A DNA stretch of 64,000 nt from Coniella vitis (Eukaryota > Ascomycota > Sordariomycetes > Diaporthales > Schizoparmaceae), in assembly GCA_011317545.1 (NCBI GenBank), contig WUJK01000002.1, positions 62,001-126,000 of the forward strand, given 5' to 3'. Shown one piece after another: positions 1-11,824 of the stretch. The notes under the pieces are model-generated. The model was given only the letters and a program-made list of their open reading frames with translations, was not told the DNA's origin and did no database searches. Numbering within the stretch: the stretch's first letter is position 1; the number at the start of each line of letters is the position of its first letter. The translations under genes and the position numbers were made by a program.

Positions 1-3000
1 TATATACCCTAGTATAATAATATATCCGAGGTAGTTAACTTCTTAAATATTCTAGTTATATTTAGTAGGTTCTACTAAAACCTTATTATCTTAGAGGATT
101 TATAGAATTATTATAATATACTTTTAGTATTCTTCGAATATCTTTAAGTAAATAAGGATATTATTTAAATAAGTAATTATAAAATAGTCGAGGTATTCGT
201 ATAAGATAAAGTTTATTATCTCTTAAAATAATACTAGGGCGTTAGTAAGTCCGAATAGTATAATAAGATATTCGAAATATCTATAGTATATTCTTAATAC
301 TATTTTCTATTCTTCTCCGGGTTTAATACGAATATATATATATCCTTCCTTAAGGTCGAGGGCTATAAACTATTAGGCTCCTCTAAGTCTATCTCTAAGT
401 TCTTTAAAAAGGGGTAAGGGGTACCGATTCTTAATTATAATATCGTTAAGTTGCCGATAATTAACGTATAGTTATAATTTGCCGTTTTTCTTTAGTACGA
501 ATAGGATTAGGTATCCTATTAATAAATAGGAGGGTCTAATATAGCCCTTTTTAAGGTTTTCGTCGATATATTCTCTAAATACTTTAGGTTTATCCTTATC
601 TAATCCGTAGATAGAAAAGAACTTTAGTTATTCTCCTTCTTTAAATAGGATCTTATAGTTATATAGGCTATACTCTAATAGGCCGTTATCGGATTTTTCT
701 TAAAATAGTTTTATAAACTTCCGATACTCTTCTAGTATACCGGAGAGGTTTCTAGATATATCTTCGTCTTATATAGTTACTATTATAAGGAGATATCGTT
801 ATATATATTTAGTCCCTTCTTAGACTTACCGCGATAATATATCCTACTATTTATAGAATCCTATTATATTATATCCTAATCTATTATATCCCTTCTTCTA
901 TTAGGTATTAACTATTACTAGATCTTTCTCTATAAGCTATCGAGGGTAGTCGCTTCCGTAATTAACTATTACTATAGTTCTTCTCGATTTAGAGGTATAT
1001 ATAAATTCGTTTAAGCCCCTATTATCTAGGTACTGCTTAGTAACTAAACTCGATCCTACGCTTTTAATTATAACCGTTTTCTAGGTATCCGCTTTATCCT
1101 AGGAAATATAGTTATTAGTTTAATCGATTCGAGGAGTTTCTTTTCTTAACTATAGAATACCTAAAATTAGTTTATATTATACGGTATCCGTAATATCGAA
1201 GTTTATTAGTATTATATATCCGTAGATCGTAACTAGTAATTAATTAGATTCTATATCGATAATATTTTAGCTATAAGTAATATCTATACCTTCTATAATA
1301 CTAAGTTTATAAAGTTCTATCTTTTTCTTCTAAGGTATCCGTTCTCCGTTAATAACGCTTAGGGATATAAAGTTTCCTTATACTCCGCTATCTAGGAGTA
1401 TTATATAGTATTTTCCGTTAATTCGTACTATAATTTTTAAATATTCGTATATTAAGCTATCTATTATATAGAGGGACTTTATTATAAGTCCTAATTGCTT
1501 ATTATCCCTTATAAGCGATCCTTACCTTTTAGGTTCTATTATTCTTATTATACTCTAAGGGCTATTATCTATACTAGGTTCTTAGCTTATTATATTCCGT
1601 ATTATATATATACTACAGCTTATCGCTATAGGTATACTTAGTTTTCTTCTTCTATATAGGGAGTCTATACTCCGGGCTATCTATCCTTAAGGCTATAATA
1701 GGTATATAATTTATCTGCTAGGTATTTTATATAATCGGCGCGCTTATAGAAGCTATAGTATATAGGTTCTATATATACGGGCTTTATAAGCTTTTCCCTT
1801 TATCGTTATTCGTATATTCTATACTAATCGAGCGCTTTTCCTTACGTATAAAGTACGTACTAAGGTATTATATACTAGTACTATTTTACTTATCGTATAA
1901 TATATTCGTAGGGGGTATTATATATAAGGCTAGTACTAGCGTAGTTTCCCCTTATTCTAAGTACTTTATAATAGTTGCTATTATCGTTATTATAAGTAAT
2001 AATACTATAACCTATCCTACGTATAGGGAACTATTCGTTAGTTACCTTATATTTAAAGTATTATCTATAATTATATATAATATAGGTAAACTATATAATC
2101 TAATAATACTTTTCGTAAAGATAATTAATTCGTATATCTTCCTATATAAGGGGGGTTTTATCTTAATAGGTTATTATTCGGAATAGCTCTCTAAGTATAA
2201 TACTATAGATAAGGTAGTATATATCTCCTTTATCGGTATCTTTATTTATAGAGCTTTCTAATTCTAAGCTCGTTTCTTTATTAATAGTTTAAGCGCTAGT
2301 ATCCTAACTAATATAGAGCGTTTCCTATTATTCTATAATTTCCGTAATATTACTTTATAGAATATTCGTTTCGTTAGGTAGCTTATACCCTTTTATATCG
2401 CGCTAATAGGGGTATTCCCTAATAGGCTAGGCTTATTACTTTATTATTAATCTTTCGAATAAACCGTTATCCGTAGGGAGGGGTATTCTCTAAATAATTA
2501 TAATTTATTATTCCTTATAAGGTTTCTAAGGGAATTATCCTAAGCTTTACTTTACCGAGAGGTATATTATATAATTATCCTTATAATAGAAGGTCTAGTT
2601 AAGGAGTTTATAATCGGAATCGTCCTATACTTACTCTAGAAGCTAGTTTTAGCTAGGAGTAGAGTCTATAGTCTTATATATTATAATATTAGCTTATTAT
2701 CCTTCGGGGACTTTCTTTAATTCTCTAGGTTTCTTAGGTTATCGGTATTCTTATACGAAATAGCCTATCCTATTATAGTTAAAGTATTCCTTACTTATAG
2801 GTTTCCTTTAAGCTATATCGAGCTTTATAGGGCCTAAATATATTATACCGCTAGTTACTATTCCGCGATAATTATTCTATCGGGGTATAAAGCCTTAAGG
2901 TAGCCGTTAGTATTACTTTCCGGTATTAGCCCTAGGTATAAAGTTAATAATAGGTCTTTACCTTCCTTACCGTTCTTAGTTCCTTTCCTAATTACGGTCG

Positions 3001-3730
3001 TCGATAGTTACTATTATTACTACGAATTCTATAAATATCTTTAGTCGGGGTATCTTATATAGTTCGTCTTTAATAGATTCCTTAAGTCCGTTATAATAGG
3101 CTATTATAAGAGATTTATTATCCTAATAAAGATATAATATAATTTATTTAAAGAGTATTATATAATAAGATACCGATTTAATCTATTTAAATTAGGAGAT
3201 CTTACGTTCTATATTACGCTTTTCTTTAAGGTTTCTAAAGGTTTCCTTAAATATATAGGCTAAGGTTTCGAAGAATATAAAGAGTTCGTTAGTCTCGTCT
3301 TCTCTAGTTTCTTCCGTATCGAATTCTAAGAAGTTCCGTAGGATAAGTTTAAACTATATATATATATCGCCTTTAAGCCTACTAGCTACGAATTCTACTT
3401 TCTTAGCTTTAGTAGGGAATTACTAATAGTAGTATTAGAAGTAAGCTCTAAAGGCTATAATAAAAGGTTAAATATTATCTTCTTATCCGCGATAGACCTT
3501 AGGCTGCTCTATCTTAAAGGGCTTATTAGGAGTTCCGCTAATATTTCCTCGAGCCTCGAGTTCTATAATACGTATAGCAAGTACGTTAATAGTAGTTAAG
3601 AGTTACTAATTAGTATTCTAGGTCTAGTTAACCCTTAAGGGGGCTGGAATTATAGGTATTATAGTTTAATACTATATTTAATATTACCTAAGAGGTATAC
3701 GTAGACTATCCTAAATAAGAGTTATAAAAA
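1..3730 (-). mobile_element. Ty3/Gypsy chromovirus, internal part, RIP-mutated, cut by window start
   Basis: Read on the minus strand this is gag (about 3700-2200), a protease region (about 1500-900) and reverse transcriptase (about 700-1), leaving the window inside RT. The same sequence recurs at 21400-25215, 25698-28600, 52480-56298 and 63160-64000. Near 300-340 the minus strand encodes the RT stretch IRIKPGEE seen in the other copies. All frames are full of TAG/TAA at Trp or Gln positions, and CpA/TpG are nearly missing, so the copy is dead. The 5' LTR is the repeat that starts at 3731. Confidence 0.85.
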
Positions 3731-4197
3731 TATAATAATCCTTACCTTAATCCCTAATTCTAGAAGTACCTATAAGTTATATATTAGTAGGAGGGGGAAA
3801 TATACCTCTAAGTCTTCGTACGTTTCTAAGCAATATTAAATATTATAAGAGATAAAGAGGGATTACCCTATTACCCGAGGTAATACTTAGATTTATAACT
3901 AAATACTATAAGGAAAACTATCTAATAGCTAGGAAATCTATCGTCCTTATATCCTTCCGTTATTCCCTATTAGTACTAGATAGCACTAGATAGTATATAT
4001 CGCTTGCTATCCGGATAGTTCTGGATAGCTTCTATCCGGAGCTATCCTTTCTAATTAGTCCGTTCCTTATTATATTATCTATAATTCCTTTCTTAATTAT
4101 ATAACAGATCCTATCGGTTGTGTTATAGATCCGACCCGGCGTTTGGTGCTATATTATATTAGCCCGTTCCTATAACCTATATAACCGTAGGTTATAA
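3731..4197 (-). repeat. LTR of the chromovirus family, 5' LTR of the element at the window start
   Basis: It starts with the RIP form of the family end (TATAATAATCC for TGTAATGATCC) and carries the shared blocks GAGGGATTACCCTATTA and AAAATTATATAAC-like spacer. Its end merges at about 4171-4197 with an LTR in the opposite orientation. Its variable cassette (about 3963-4080) contains GATAG/CTATC dyads. Confidence 0.7.
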
Positions 4198-5132
4198 GAA
4201 TAGGCTAATATAATATAATATTAGTATAATAATCCTTGCCTGAATCCCGGATTCTAGAAGTACCTATAAGTTATATATTAGTAGGTAGGGAAGTATTACC
4301 TTTAAGTCTTCGTACGTTATCGAGCAATATTAAGTATTATATATAATTAAGAGGGATTACCCTATTATATAAAATAATACTTAGATTTATAACTAAAGAC
4401 TATAAGGAAACTATCTAATATTAAGCTATAAACTCCTATCCTTATATCCTTCTATTATTTCCTATCTATAGTAAATATAGATCCTTAGATTACCTAGAGC
4501 GATAGGAGCGTTAGCTTGTTTAAATTATTTGGATTATTATCGCTCTAACTATCTTAGTTATTAAGGTAATCTAACCCCAACCCTAGGTAGTACTGCCCGT
4601 ATATCCCTTATATAAGAGATCCTATCGGTCCGTTATAGTTCCGACTTCTGATGCTATATTGCGTTGGCCTGTTTCTGTGACCTGCATGACCGTGGGTTAT
4701 AATAATTAGCGAATCGGACTTTAAATAAACCGATATAAATTTCTTATATAAAGTATAGGAATTATAGATAATATAACGAATTTAACGGACTAATTAGAAA
4801 GAATAGCTCCGGCTTATAGTTATTCTAAGATATCCGGATATAAAAGAATAGTTATTATTTAAAGCTAGCTATAGAATAATAGAAGTATATAAGAATAAGA
4901 TATTTCCTAGCTATTATATAGCTTTCCTTATAATCTTTAGTTATAAATCTAAATATTAATTTGAACCTTTACTCTAGAACTAGTTCTATTAATAGAGTAA
5001 ACCCTTTTAATTATGTAGTATATATTTATATTATTTAATTATATATAGGGTTAAAGGTAATATTTCCCTATTCTGCTAATATATAAATTATAGATACTTC
5101 CAGAGTCAGGGACTTAGGTAAGGATTATTATA
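4171..5132 (+). repeat. Opposite-orientation LTR, split by a solo LTR
   Basis: Segments 4171-4224 and 4705-5132 align in order with the plus-strand 3' LTR at 39904-40386: ggttata-gaataggcta, then the CGGACTT and TATATAAAG blocks, ending GGATTATTATA at 5132. The two halves are separated by the LTR at 4225-4704. The cassette resembles that of the LTR at 3731, as if both came from one element. Confidence 0.6.
4225..4704 (-). repeat. Solo LTR with perfect 5-bp target duplication
   Basis: A family LTR of 480 bp flanked by ATTAG at 4220-4224 and ATTAG at 4705-4709. No internal region is attached, so it is a solo LTR left by LTR-LTR recombination. It sits inside an older LTR. Its right half is only partly RIP-mutated (CCTGCATGACCGTGGG intact near 4680-4696). 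Confidence 0.8.
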
Positions 5133-5640
5133 AGAATATACTTCGAAAGAAAATGCTAATAGACTACGGTGCTAAAACTGATATAAATAGTAATAAGAAA
5201 TAATATAAACTAGGGATTAAGCTTAGATAATATCCCTTAGAGCTTAATAAGAAAAGAACTAGGAAACCTTGAAAAGAAAGGATCGCTTATAAGGGATAAT
5301 ATACGATTAGGACTTTAGAATAAATCCCTCTATATAATAGTAGTAACGGTGAGTATTAGATAGCGACCCTTATATCGCTATCGGCTAGGAACCGGCTAAC
5401 CCGTATATCCGCTTCGCCTATAATGCACTACTTCCTGCCCCTATAAATATTTTACTAATAAAGGCTCTCTACTCCGTCTACTACAAAGCGCTGCTATACT
5501 TTAGATATAGCTTTCGACTTAGAGGCCTCGAAAATTCGCCTATCGGCCCGCCTACTCTACGCATACTACGTCTACTCCAAATACTATAATCAAGGAATCA
5601 AGAGGCGCTATCGTAAGGCCCGTGTAAGGATTTGGTAAAG
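5133..5640 (+). mobile_element. Chromovirus fragment and unassigned AT-rich sequence
   Basis: Positions about 5215-5345 match, on the plus strand, the gag-protease region of the copy at 27040-27180 (for example GGATCGCTTATAAGG). It probably belongs with the LTR ending at 5132. I see nothing recognisable from about 5350 to 5640. Base composition changes to normal near 5640, where the gene island begins. Confidence 0.55.
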
Positions 5641-5833
5641 TGGGTACCCAAAAGGAGCGGGAGCTACGAGAGATCCTTTTGATAATGAATTGAGGCTATA
5701 TGATAGGAGTTACACTCAGAAGACTTTTACAAACAGGAGCGTTAGGTGAAGACGTACCCCGATGGAATAGTTTATTTTAGTATAGGATATATCGGTATAG
5801 CGCCCGGCACGTCTCTCTTCCGAGACGTTAAAT

Positions 5834-5854
5834 ATCATCATCATCATCATCATC
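5834..5854. repeat. (ATC)n microsatellite
   Basis: Seven consecutive ATC units at the edge between the transposon block and the gene island, just beyond the 3' end of the transcription-factor gene. Confidence 0.9.
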
Positions 5855-5924
5855 CGTTAACAGTATATTAAGTATATATGAGCGTGAAATCCGATGTTGA
5901 TTGAAATATTAAACCCGTAACCTT

Positions 5925-8018
5925 TTATGCTATAGTACATAGCGTCTCTTTCTTGGCGTTGCTTTGTGAGACAGTGCTTGATTGCAGAGCCAGAGGGAAA
6001 CTCATTTGCATTGGTAAGGCCCAAGTGACGCGCCAACGTGCAGCGAAATAGCGTATCAGATGCAGTGCTTCCAGTGCACGATGTGACCATGTGGAGCTCA
6101 TTTCTTGCAAAGCACTGGTGCACAATCTCAAGGGAGCTGAAATCCTTTTCCGGTCATCGGATGTGATCGCTGTTGCGGCAAGGAGATGAGCGAGTGCGGC
6201 ACGAAGGAGGTGGTAAATAACAAAGACTGGTGCTGTTTTGAAGCTGGACGTCTTTTGATACTGGTGAATAAGTTTAGACACGGCGATGGCAGCGTCTATC
6301 ATGGCGCTTGTGGACAGTTCTGACATATCTCGGCCACCTGCGGTCAAAAAGGGCCTGTGGATAGAGAGCTGGGCGACTTGGTAAGACATCTTGAACCAAA
6401 GGTAGAATGGGGGGGCCAGGACATCTCTTTCTGCTGGATATAGCAAGTTGATATTGGACTGGTAGAAGTCCAGCAGCGCCGCTCGAGCACTCAACAGCGT
6501 GCGCCATTTCCAGTCGGCATCACGTTGTGCAAAATTGAGCGAGTGCCTACGTGTATGAGGTGCACGTCAGAGCAGATATCGTACCAGGTGACCGTGTGAC
6601 ATGTATGCATACTTACACGTTGATCATGCTCTGATCATGAATCCGCCACAGTTGTGTAAGACGGTCAAAGAGTATTTCTTCATCTGTGATTGTGCCCCCT
6701 TGACAAGTTACCTTGAAAGCAGGAATCTCTTGGAGTTGGTAGGCGGCAAGGGCACTCCGCCCTAGCATGGCAATGGCAAGCCTTTCATATCTCGGTCAGC
6801 TTTTACAGTTGCAGTCTCAAAAGGCTATGGGGAGTTGAATACAGTCCGAAATTACCTATCAACAAAATAAAGTGACCAGTATACTCGAATACTTTCCTTT
6901 GCAGAAGTGGTGTCCAAGGTCGACTTTTTGCTAGCCATGGGCATTGTAGATATGAGGATCCCAAGATGGATGACCAAGCTTGAGGAAAGATCTATAGATA
7001 TGTCATGTCAGAAATAACACCATAATCGTAGGGAACTGATGTGAATGAATGGTGTATCGCACTTAGGTACATCCATGCGGCGGTATCACCGCCAAGACAA
7101 AGTTCCCTCCAAGCCATTATATTCAAAGCCCGGATGAAGTTGGTGCTTGGATAACTTTGGTAGCAAGACAGCACAGATTGCGCAGCCTTTGCTGCAAGCA
7201 TTTCGCCATATCGTCTATGTTGTAGGGAAGTCGAGCAGCATGCTCCTGCAGCTAAAGCAGCAGCGCGGAGAAGTTGGTCGTCGAGGAGGTGTTGGTCTGG
7301 TGCAACTAGAATGTCGCAAGATTGTGGTGGAATAAATTGGTAGTACGGGTTGACATATGTAAAAAAGCAGTGTGCGAGATATGATACCGAATCTTGTTCA
7401 CTCTCGCAGTGATTGTCTGTTTGCGGCAGCTTAGGAATATCTGAGAGGCTACTAGTATTAGGTCCACATGATATAGGTAAATAAGGTAGCTCAACCTGGA
7501 ACGTTAAGCTGCCGGCAGGGCCTAGGAATCGCTTGTTGCCCTTGCTGTCGGATGCGAAACCCCATAGTACCGTGCCCAAGTCTTGCAAGCTTGAAGGACG
7601 GGGAAATATGGTTCGACCCGGCCCATGTGTGCCAAAATTTGGTATCGAAACAGCGTTCCAGGAGGGTGAAGCGATGATATCTTCGAGAAATGAAACTTGG
7701 TTTGCTTGACAAGTCCTGGTGTGAAGCAGGGCGGTTGTAGACTTGAGCTGGTCTTCAAGACTACGCACATACGTGTGACAACGTATATCAGTCCTATAAG
7801 AGTACCACATGTTGGCTCTTCATCCTGTATGTATATCACTAATGCCGTTGACATTGTTATACTTACAGCCTGGATCTGCTTCTTTCGACATATTCGCAAG
7901 ACCGTGAGTGCTTGACGCACTCTGAGCAGACCGGGTGCGCACCATCACATTTTCGTTTGCCTTTCCGACACTGAGTACAGGCTGTGACAGTCCTATTCCG
8001 AACTCTCAAGGATGACAT
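5925..8018 (-). CDS. Zn2Cys6 fungal-specific transcription factor, five exons, 601 aa
   Basis: Exons on the minus strand: 8018-7867, 7793-7063, 6991-6856, 6781-6617, 6546-5925. The joined length is 1806 bp, all phases fit, and the introns are 70-74 bp with GT..AG. The first exon encodes a binuclear zinc cluster, C14-x2-C17-x6-C24-x6-C31-x2-C34-x6-C41, with the usual basic run RKGKRKCDG; residues about 53-70 look like the linker/coiled coil (YVRSLEDQLKS). The middle carries the fungal_trans homology region: AWMYL, then RVYWSLYFVDR and LAIAMLGRSAL, typical of the family. The class binds CGG-type sites as a dimer in the nucleus. Intron 2 uses GTGCGA as donor and has a CTGAC branch point. It faces a nitrilase-like gene across 1.3 kb. 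No broken codons seen; probably functional. Target pathway unknown. Confidence 0.88.
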
Positions 8019-9355
8019 GGCCAGTCCTAGCAACAGTCAAGCTAGGGTGCGTTACTGTGCCAATGTGCTATGACCCACGATCATGCAGGTCAGAGTGTGC
8101 CAGTTTACCAGCTGATGTCACTTGTGGTTCACATTCGAAAAAAGCAAGAAAGAAAAAAGAAGGGGAAAAGAAGAGTGTCCGGCTTCGGTTGGAAAAGGGC
8201 TTCTGGAAATCGGTGGATATTGATGATTGCTTTGCCTCTAGAGTCCAAGTTTTGCAGTTCGGCTATTACTTAACTGATAGCGTTTTATGATAAGGTTTTT
8301 ATGAATATTTGAGCCGAGTCATAGCCTGAGGATAAAGCAGCCCCATGACATCCGAATAATTCGTACTACTATGCGTACTCCACAAAAGAGCCTGACTCAT
8401 AGCATGCATGACGTATATGCTAGATTGGCCGCTCTGCCGTGTAATTCAGCCGTGTTGCGATCCATACTATCTACACGTTCCGGCAGGAATTTTCTCTTGG
8501 TGTTATAGAGGGTCTCTTTAACAGCCATGAGAGTAGGCCCTGAATCTTTAACATTAGTTTGGCAGTAGGGTATGCCTTAGTTTACCATACAAATACATAC
8601 CAAGAATAAGGTCCAATCACCTTGCCTTTCAATAGAGAAGATATCAGCTGGTAAGGCCACTTTTCGAGTGTACTTACCCTGCGATAAAGCGATATTTAGA
8701 GATACTACGATGATATCTTCAAGCTAAAGACCCTTCAACAAAGCTAGTAAAGGAAAACTCGGTAAAAACTCGGCTGCCGTAAATCCTCCCAGTTCAAATA
8801 CGGGTTGGCTATTTCACGAGATGTTATTGGCTGGACCATCGAATCAGGCTCCAAATAAATCTCATCATGATCTATCAATCATTACTGGGCGACTAGCCGG
8901 GATTTGCCGTGCACTACGTGTACCTCCGCAGTATACTTATCTGTGGCCGATAAGAACCGCGGGACGGGATTTGCTTTTATCTGCGGATGCTTTCCCGCAA
9001 CTGATGGCATGCATTGACTTTTTATCTACCACTTCCAAGTGATTCTACTAATTGTATAGCAAATTCAATGTTGAGCCAATCACAATTGAATCAGGGCTAA
9101 TAGAGAGAGAGAGAGAGAAAGAATCAAGCTGCGCTTGTGTGAATCCGCCGGCGGTGGGCTTTTACGGTTGACTTGTAGAATCAACATCAATCATGTGTTC
9201 TGTGGCAAATTACATGTTCTTGCATGCTCATACTGCACTCTGATATCGAGAAAATATAAATCTGCCTCATCTCCTCAAGCCAGAACAATGATAACCATAG
9301 GAAGTACACCAGCCTCCTCCTCCTCTACATCACTTCTCTCAAGACAGCAACCGCC
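8019..9355. promoter_or_regulatory. Divergent intergenic region between regulator and nitrilase-like gene
   Basis: 1.34 kb of ordinary composition with no convincing gene. It must hold the promoters of both divergent genes. A (GA)n run lies at about 9103-9119. An ATG at 9289 opens a 27-codon upstream ORF that overlaps the nitrilase start and ends at 9371 in another frame. Short ORFs at 8012-8290 and 8821-9042 have no family features. Confidence 0.5.
9255..9261 (+). promoter_or_regulatory. TATA-like box of the nitrilase-like gene
   Basis: TATAAAT about 95 bp before the ATG at 9356, followed by a CT-rich leader (CCTCCTCCTCCTCTAC). Placement fits a fungal core promoter. Inference from position only. 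Confidence 0.4.
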
Positions 9356-10569
9356 ATGCGTTCCAACATAATATTGGCCGTTGCCTCGGTCTTCGGGCTT
9401 GCTGCGAGCGCGACGTCCTGTGGCCGAGACAATTCGACCAACATGACGGTGGCTATGCTGCGAGCCCCGCCTCCAAATTGGCCTTTGCCCATTCTGAACT
9501 TCACGTGGACTGGGACGGTATTCAACATTAGCCAGACTGTCGATGCAGGTATCGAGTATATCAATCAAGCCGCCGAACAAGGTGCCGACTTAATTATGTT
9601 TCCTGAGCTGTGGTTCCCAGGGTGAGTTAACATTCGTCGGTGTACAACACAAATTGTGAAGTCGAATCTTGCACTAATCCTCACTCTAGATTTCCCAAGG
9701 GTGCAGATGGTGCCTGGTCTGAGGAATTCCTTCCAAGCTATATCGAGAACAGCTTTGTTGTTGGTGATGCTAATTGGAACCGTCTTATTGATGGCATCCG
9801 GTCTGCTGGAATCTACGCCGCGCTTGCCTTTGCGGAGAGAACCGATCTATACCTGTACATGGCCCAAGCCTTGGTTTCGCCTACAGGAGACCTCCTCATT
9901 CATCGCCACAAGTTGAGACCATCTGGAAGCGAACGTGCGCTGTTTACCGACGGAACAATCAACGAAATTGTTGCGGTCACGACTCATCATGGCCGTGTGG
10001 GCATGCTTGAATGTGGAGAGTGAGTAGGAAACATGTTCTTCATTAGTAGGGCATCGAGGATACTGACCACGAGTTGTAGGCACTGGTATCCTAGCATGAC
10101 TTTTCCCTTGCAGGCTCAATCTGAGAACTTCCATATTGGTCCATTCCCTTATATGCTCGACCCTGGTAACACGGAGGCTGCTTGGTGGGAGGATGCGTTT
10201 GCGAATATCGGAACGATGGGTCACTATGCAAACCTGGCCGGAGCGTACACTTTTACTACCTCTGTTGGCGCAGCTTTCGTCATGAGTCCTCTGGCACAGC
10301 TTGAGGCTTACATGAATGCTACAGCTGACTTTGAGACTTCGCCAATCCTGTATCACACCCTTGACACCAGTGGTTTCAATGTCAGCGTTACCTACGATGC
10401 GAACAGCCAAGTCAGTTGGGGCGTCTTGCAGCAGATTCTCAACGGGTTCCCGTCGTACATTCCCAAGGACGAAGGCACCTTTGTAGATTGGCACTCGGTC
10501 AATCTCACCGAAGAGCTCAGCGGCACTTATAATGCTTCGGCGCCGGGCGCATCGGGTCCAAGCAATTAA
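9356..10569 (+). CDS. Secreted nitrilase-family (carbon-nitrogen) hydrolase, three exons, 361 aa
   Basis: Exons 9356-9621, 9690-10019, 10080-10569 (1086 bp); introns of 68 and 60 bp, GT..AG, phases fit. Residues 1-20 form a signal peptide (hydrophobic NIILAVASVFGLAAS), unusual for nitrilases, most of which are cytosolic. The catalytic triad of the family is present: Glu84 in MFPELW, Lys163 in HRHKLRPSG, Cys197 in GMLECGEHW; spacing of 79 and 34 residues is normal. Several Asn-x-Ser/Thr sites fit passage through the secretory route. The family hydrolyses nitriles or amides to acids and ammonia; the substrate cannot be read from the sequence. The ATG at 9356 is preceded by CCGCC and gives the signal peptide. 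No disabling change seen. The neighbouring Zn2Cys6 factor is a candidate regulator. Confidence 0.88.
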
Positions 10570-11133
10570 TCCTTTTGCGGCGGTCAACTGAGTATTTGGA
10601 TCTATCGCCCAGTGATCAAGCTATCACACCGGATTTCGAGGTTCTTTGGATTGTCCGAGAGTTCAGAATTCTAAATCTATAACAGTTATCAAGAACCAAT
10701 CCTTCGCTAGATAGTGGCGGTATGATACCAGTCGTGCAGAAACTGGCAATAATAATATAATATTGTTAATGCTCACTCGTCGGTGTTTTTTTTTTTTAAG
10801 TTTCATCTTAGAAGAAGAGTTTACCTGGTTAGGTGTGACTGTGGCAGATCTGGTGGGATCCAATCACCTCGAGAGAGGTAGGGCCAGGAATTACCCGCGC
10901 TTTTTGTTTTACCCATGGTTAATCGCTACCCATTTTGCTTACTCATCACCCATAGTTACCCATTGGTTTTTCGAGAAACAAACGAGTTAAAATGGGTTAT
11001 CGCTTATCGTAGATAATATACACTTTATATATTACTATGTACTTGAAATACAAGACAGTATTAACCTTTTCTTCTTAAGCCAACCTATCTATTATCTATT
11101 TAGTATTCTCGATAGCCTTGTGCCGAGTAGCAG
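10570..11133. other. Intergenic, no gene seen
   Basis: 3' flank of the nitrilase-like gene, with a T run at about 10786-10797 and increasing A+T after 10980. The part from about 11000 is RIP-like. No conserved frame recognised. Confidence 0.5.
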
Positions 11134-11611
11134 TATAATAATCCTTGCCCGAGTCCCTGACTCTGGAAGTATCTGTAAGTTGTATATTAGCAGAATAGGG
11201 AAGTATCACCTTTAAGCCTATATATAACTAAATAATATAAGTATATCCTAAGTAATTAAAAGGAATTATCCTATTAATATAACTAATTCTGGAGTAGAGG
11301 TTCGAATTAATACTTAGATTTATAACTAAAGACTATAAGGAAAACTATTCAATAGCTAGAAAACCGTCCGTCCTTCAATCCTTCTATTATTTCGTAGCTA
11401 GCTCTAGATATTTGCTATTCATCGCTATCCCACTCGTCCTAGGTATCTGCTATCCGTTACTGTCCGTTCTAATTAGCTAATATTATATTATATTATCCGT
11501 AGTCCTTATATCTTTTATAAGAGATCCATATCGGTCCGTCTAGGGTTCGATTCGCTAAAGCTAAGTTGCGTGGGCCTATTTCTGTGACCTGCATGAGCCT
11601 GGGTCATAACA
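11134..11611 (-). repeat. Solo LTR inside the gene island
   Basis: Family LTR: starts TATAATAATCC, ends GGGTCATAACA. The flanks AGCAG (left) and GCGAC (right) do not form a clean target duplication. Mutation is mixed: the first and last 60 bp keep TG and CA (GAGTCCCTGACTCTGG; TGTGACCTGCATGAG), the centre does not. Cassette at about 11395-11500 is unlike those of the other LTRs. Confidence 0.75.
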
Positions 11612-11824
11612 GCGACCACCATCTACAATCTGTCAAGACATGTCCGCCCCCACTCGTCTCTCCAGACATACATTCCTATTATGCGCCTTTATTCAAATCT
11701 CGTTACTTCGGGTAAAATGCGCTTCCCGCTTTCAAATTCCCCTCGAGCTATCGTTCGGTCGTGGTCCCTATTCGGCTCAAGTACACTGCATGGCATTTTA
11801 TTACCTTGCATACCTCAGCGCCAG

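Noticed and set aside
1..5600. Mitochondrial DNA or an alternative genetic code because of AT-richness and many in-frame TAG/TAA
   Set aside because: Stops sit at Trp and Gln positions of retroelement proteins, TG/CA are depleted and CpG is kept, which fits RIP. Neighbouring genes use the standard code.
5833..5855. His-tag-like coding repeat (CAT)n
   Set aside because: Non-coding microsatellite beyond the end of the transcription-factor gene.
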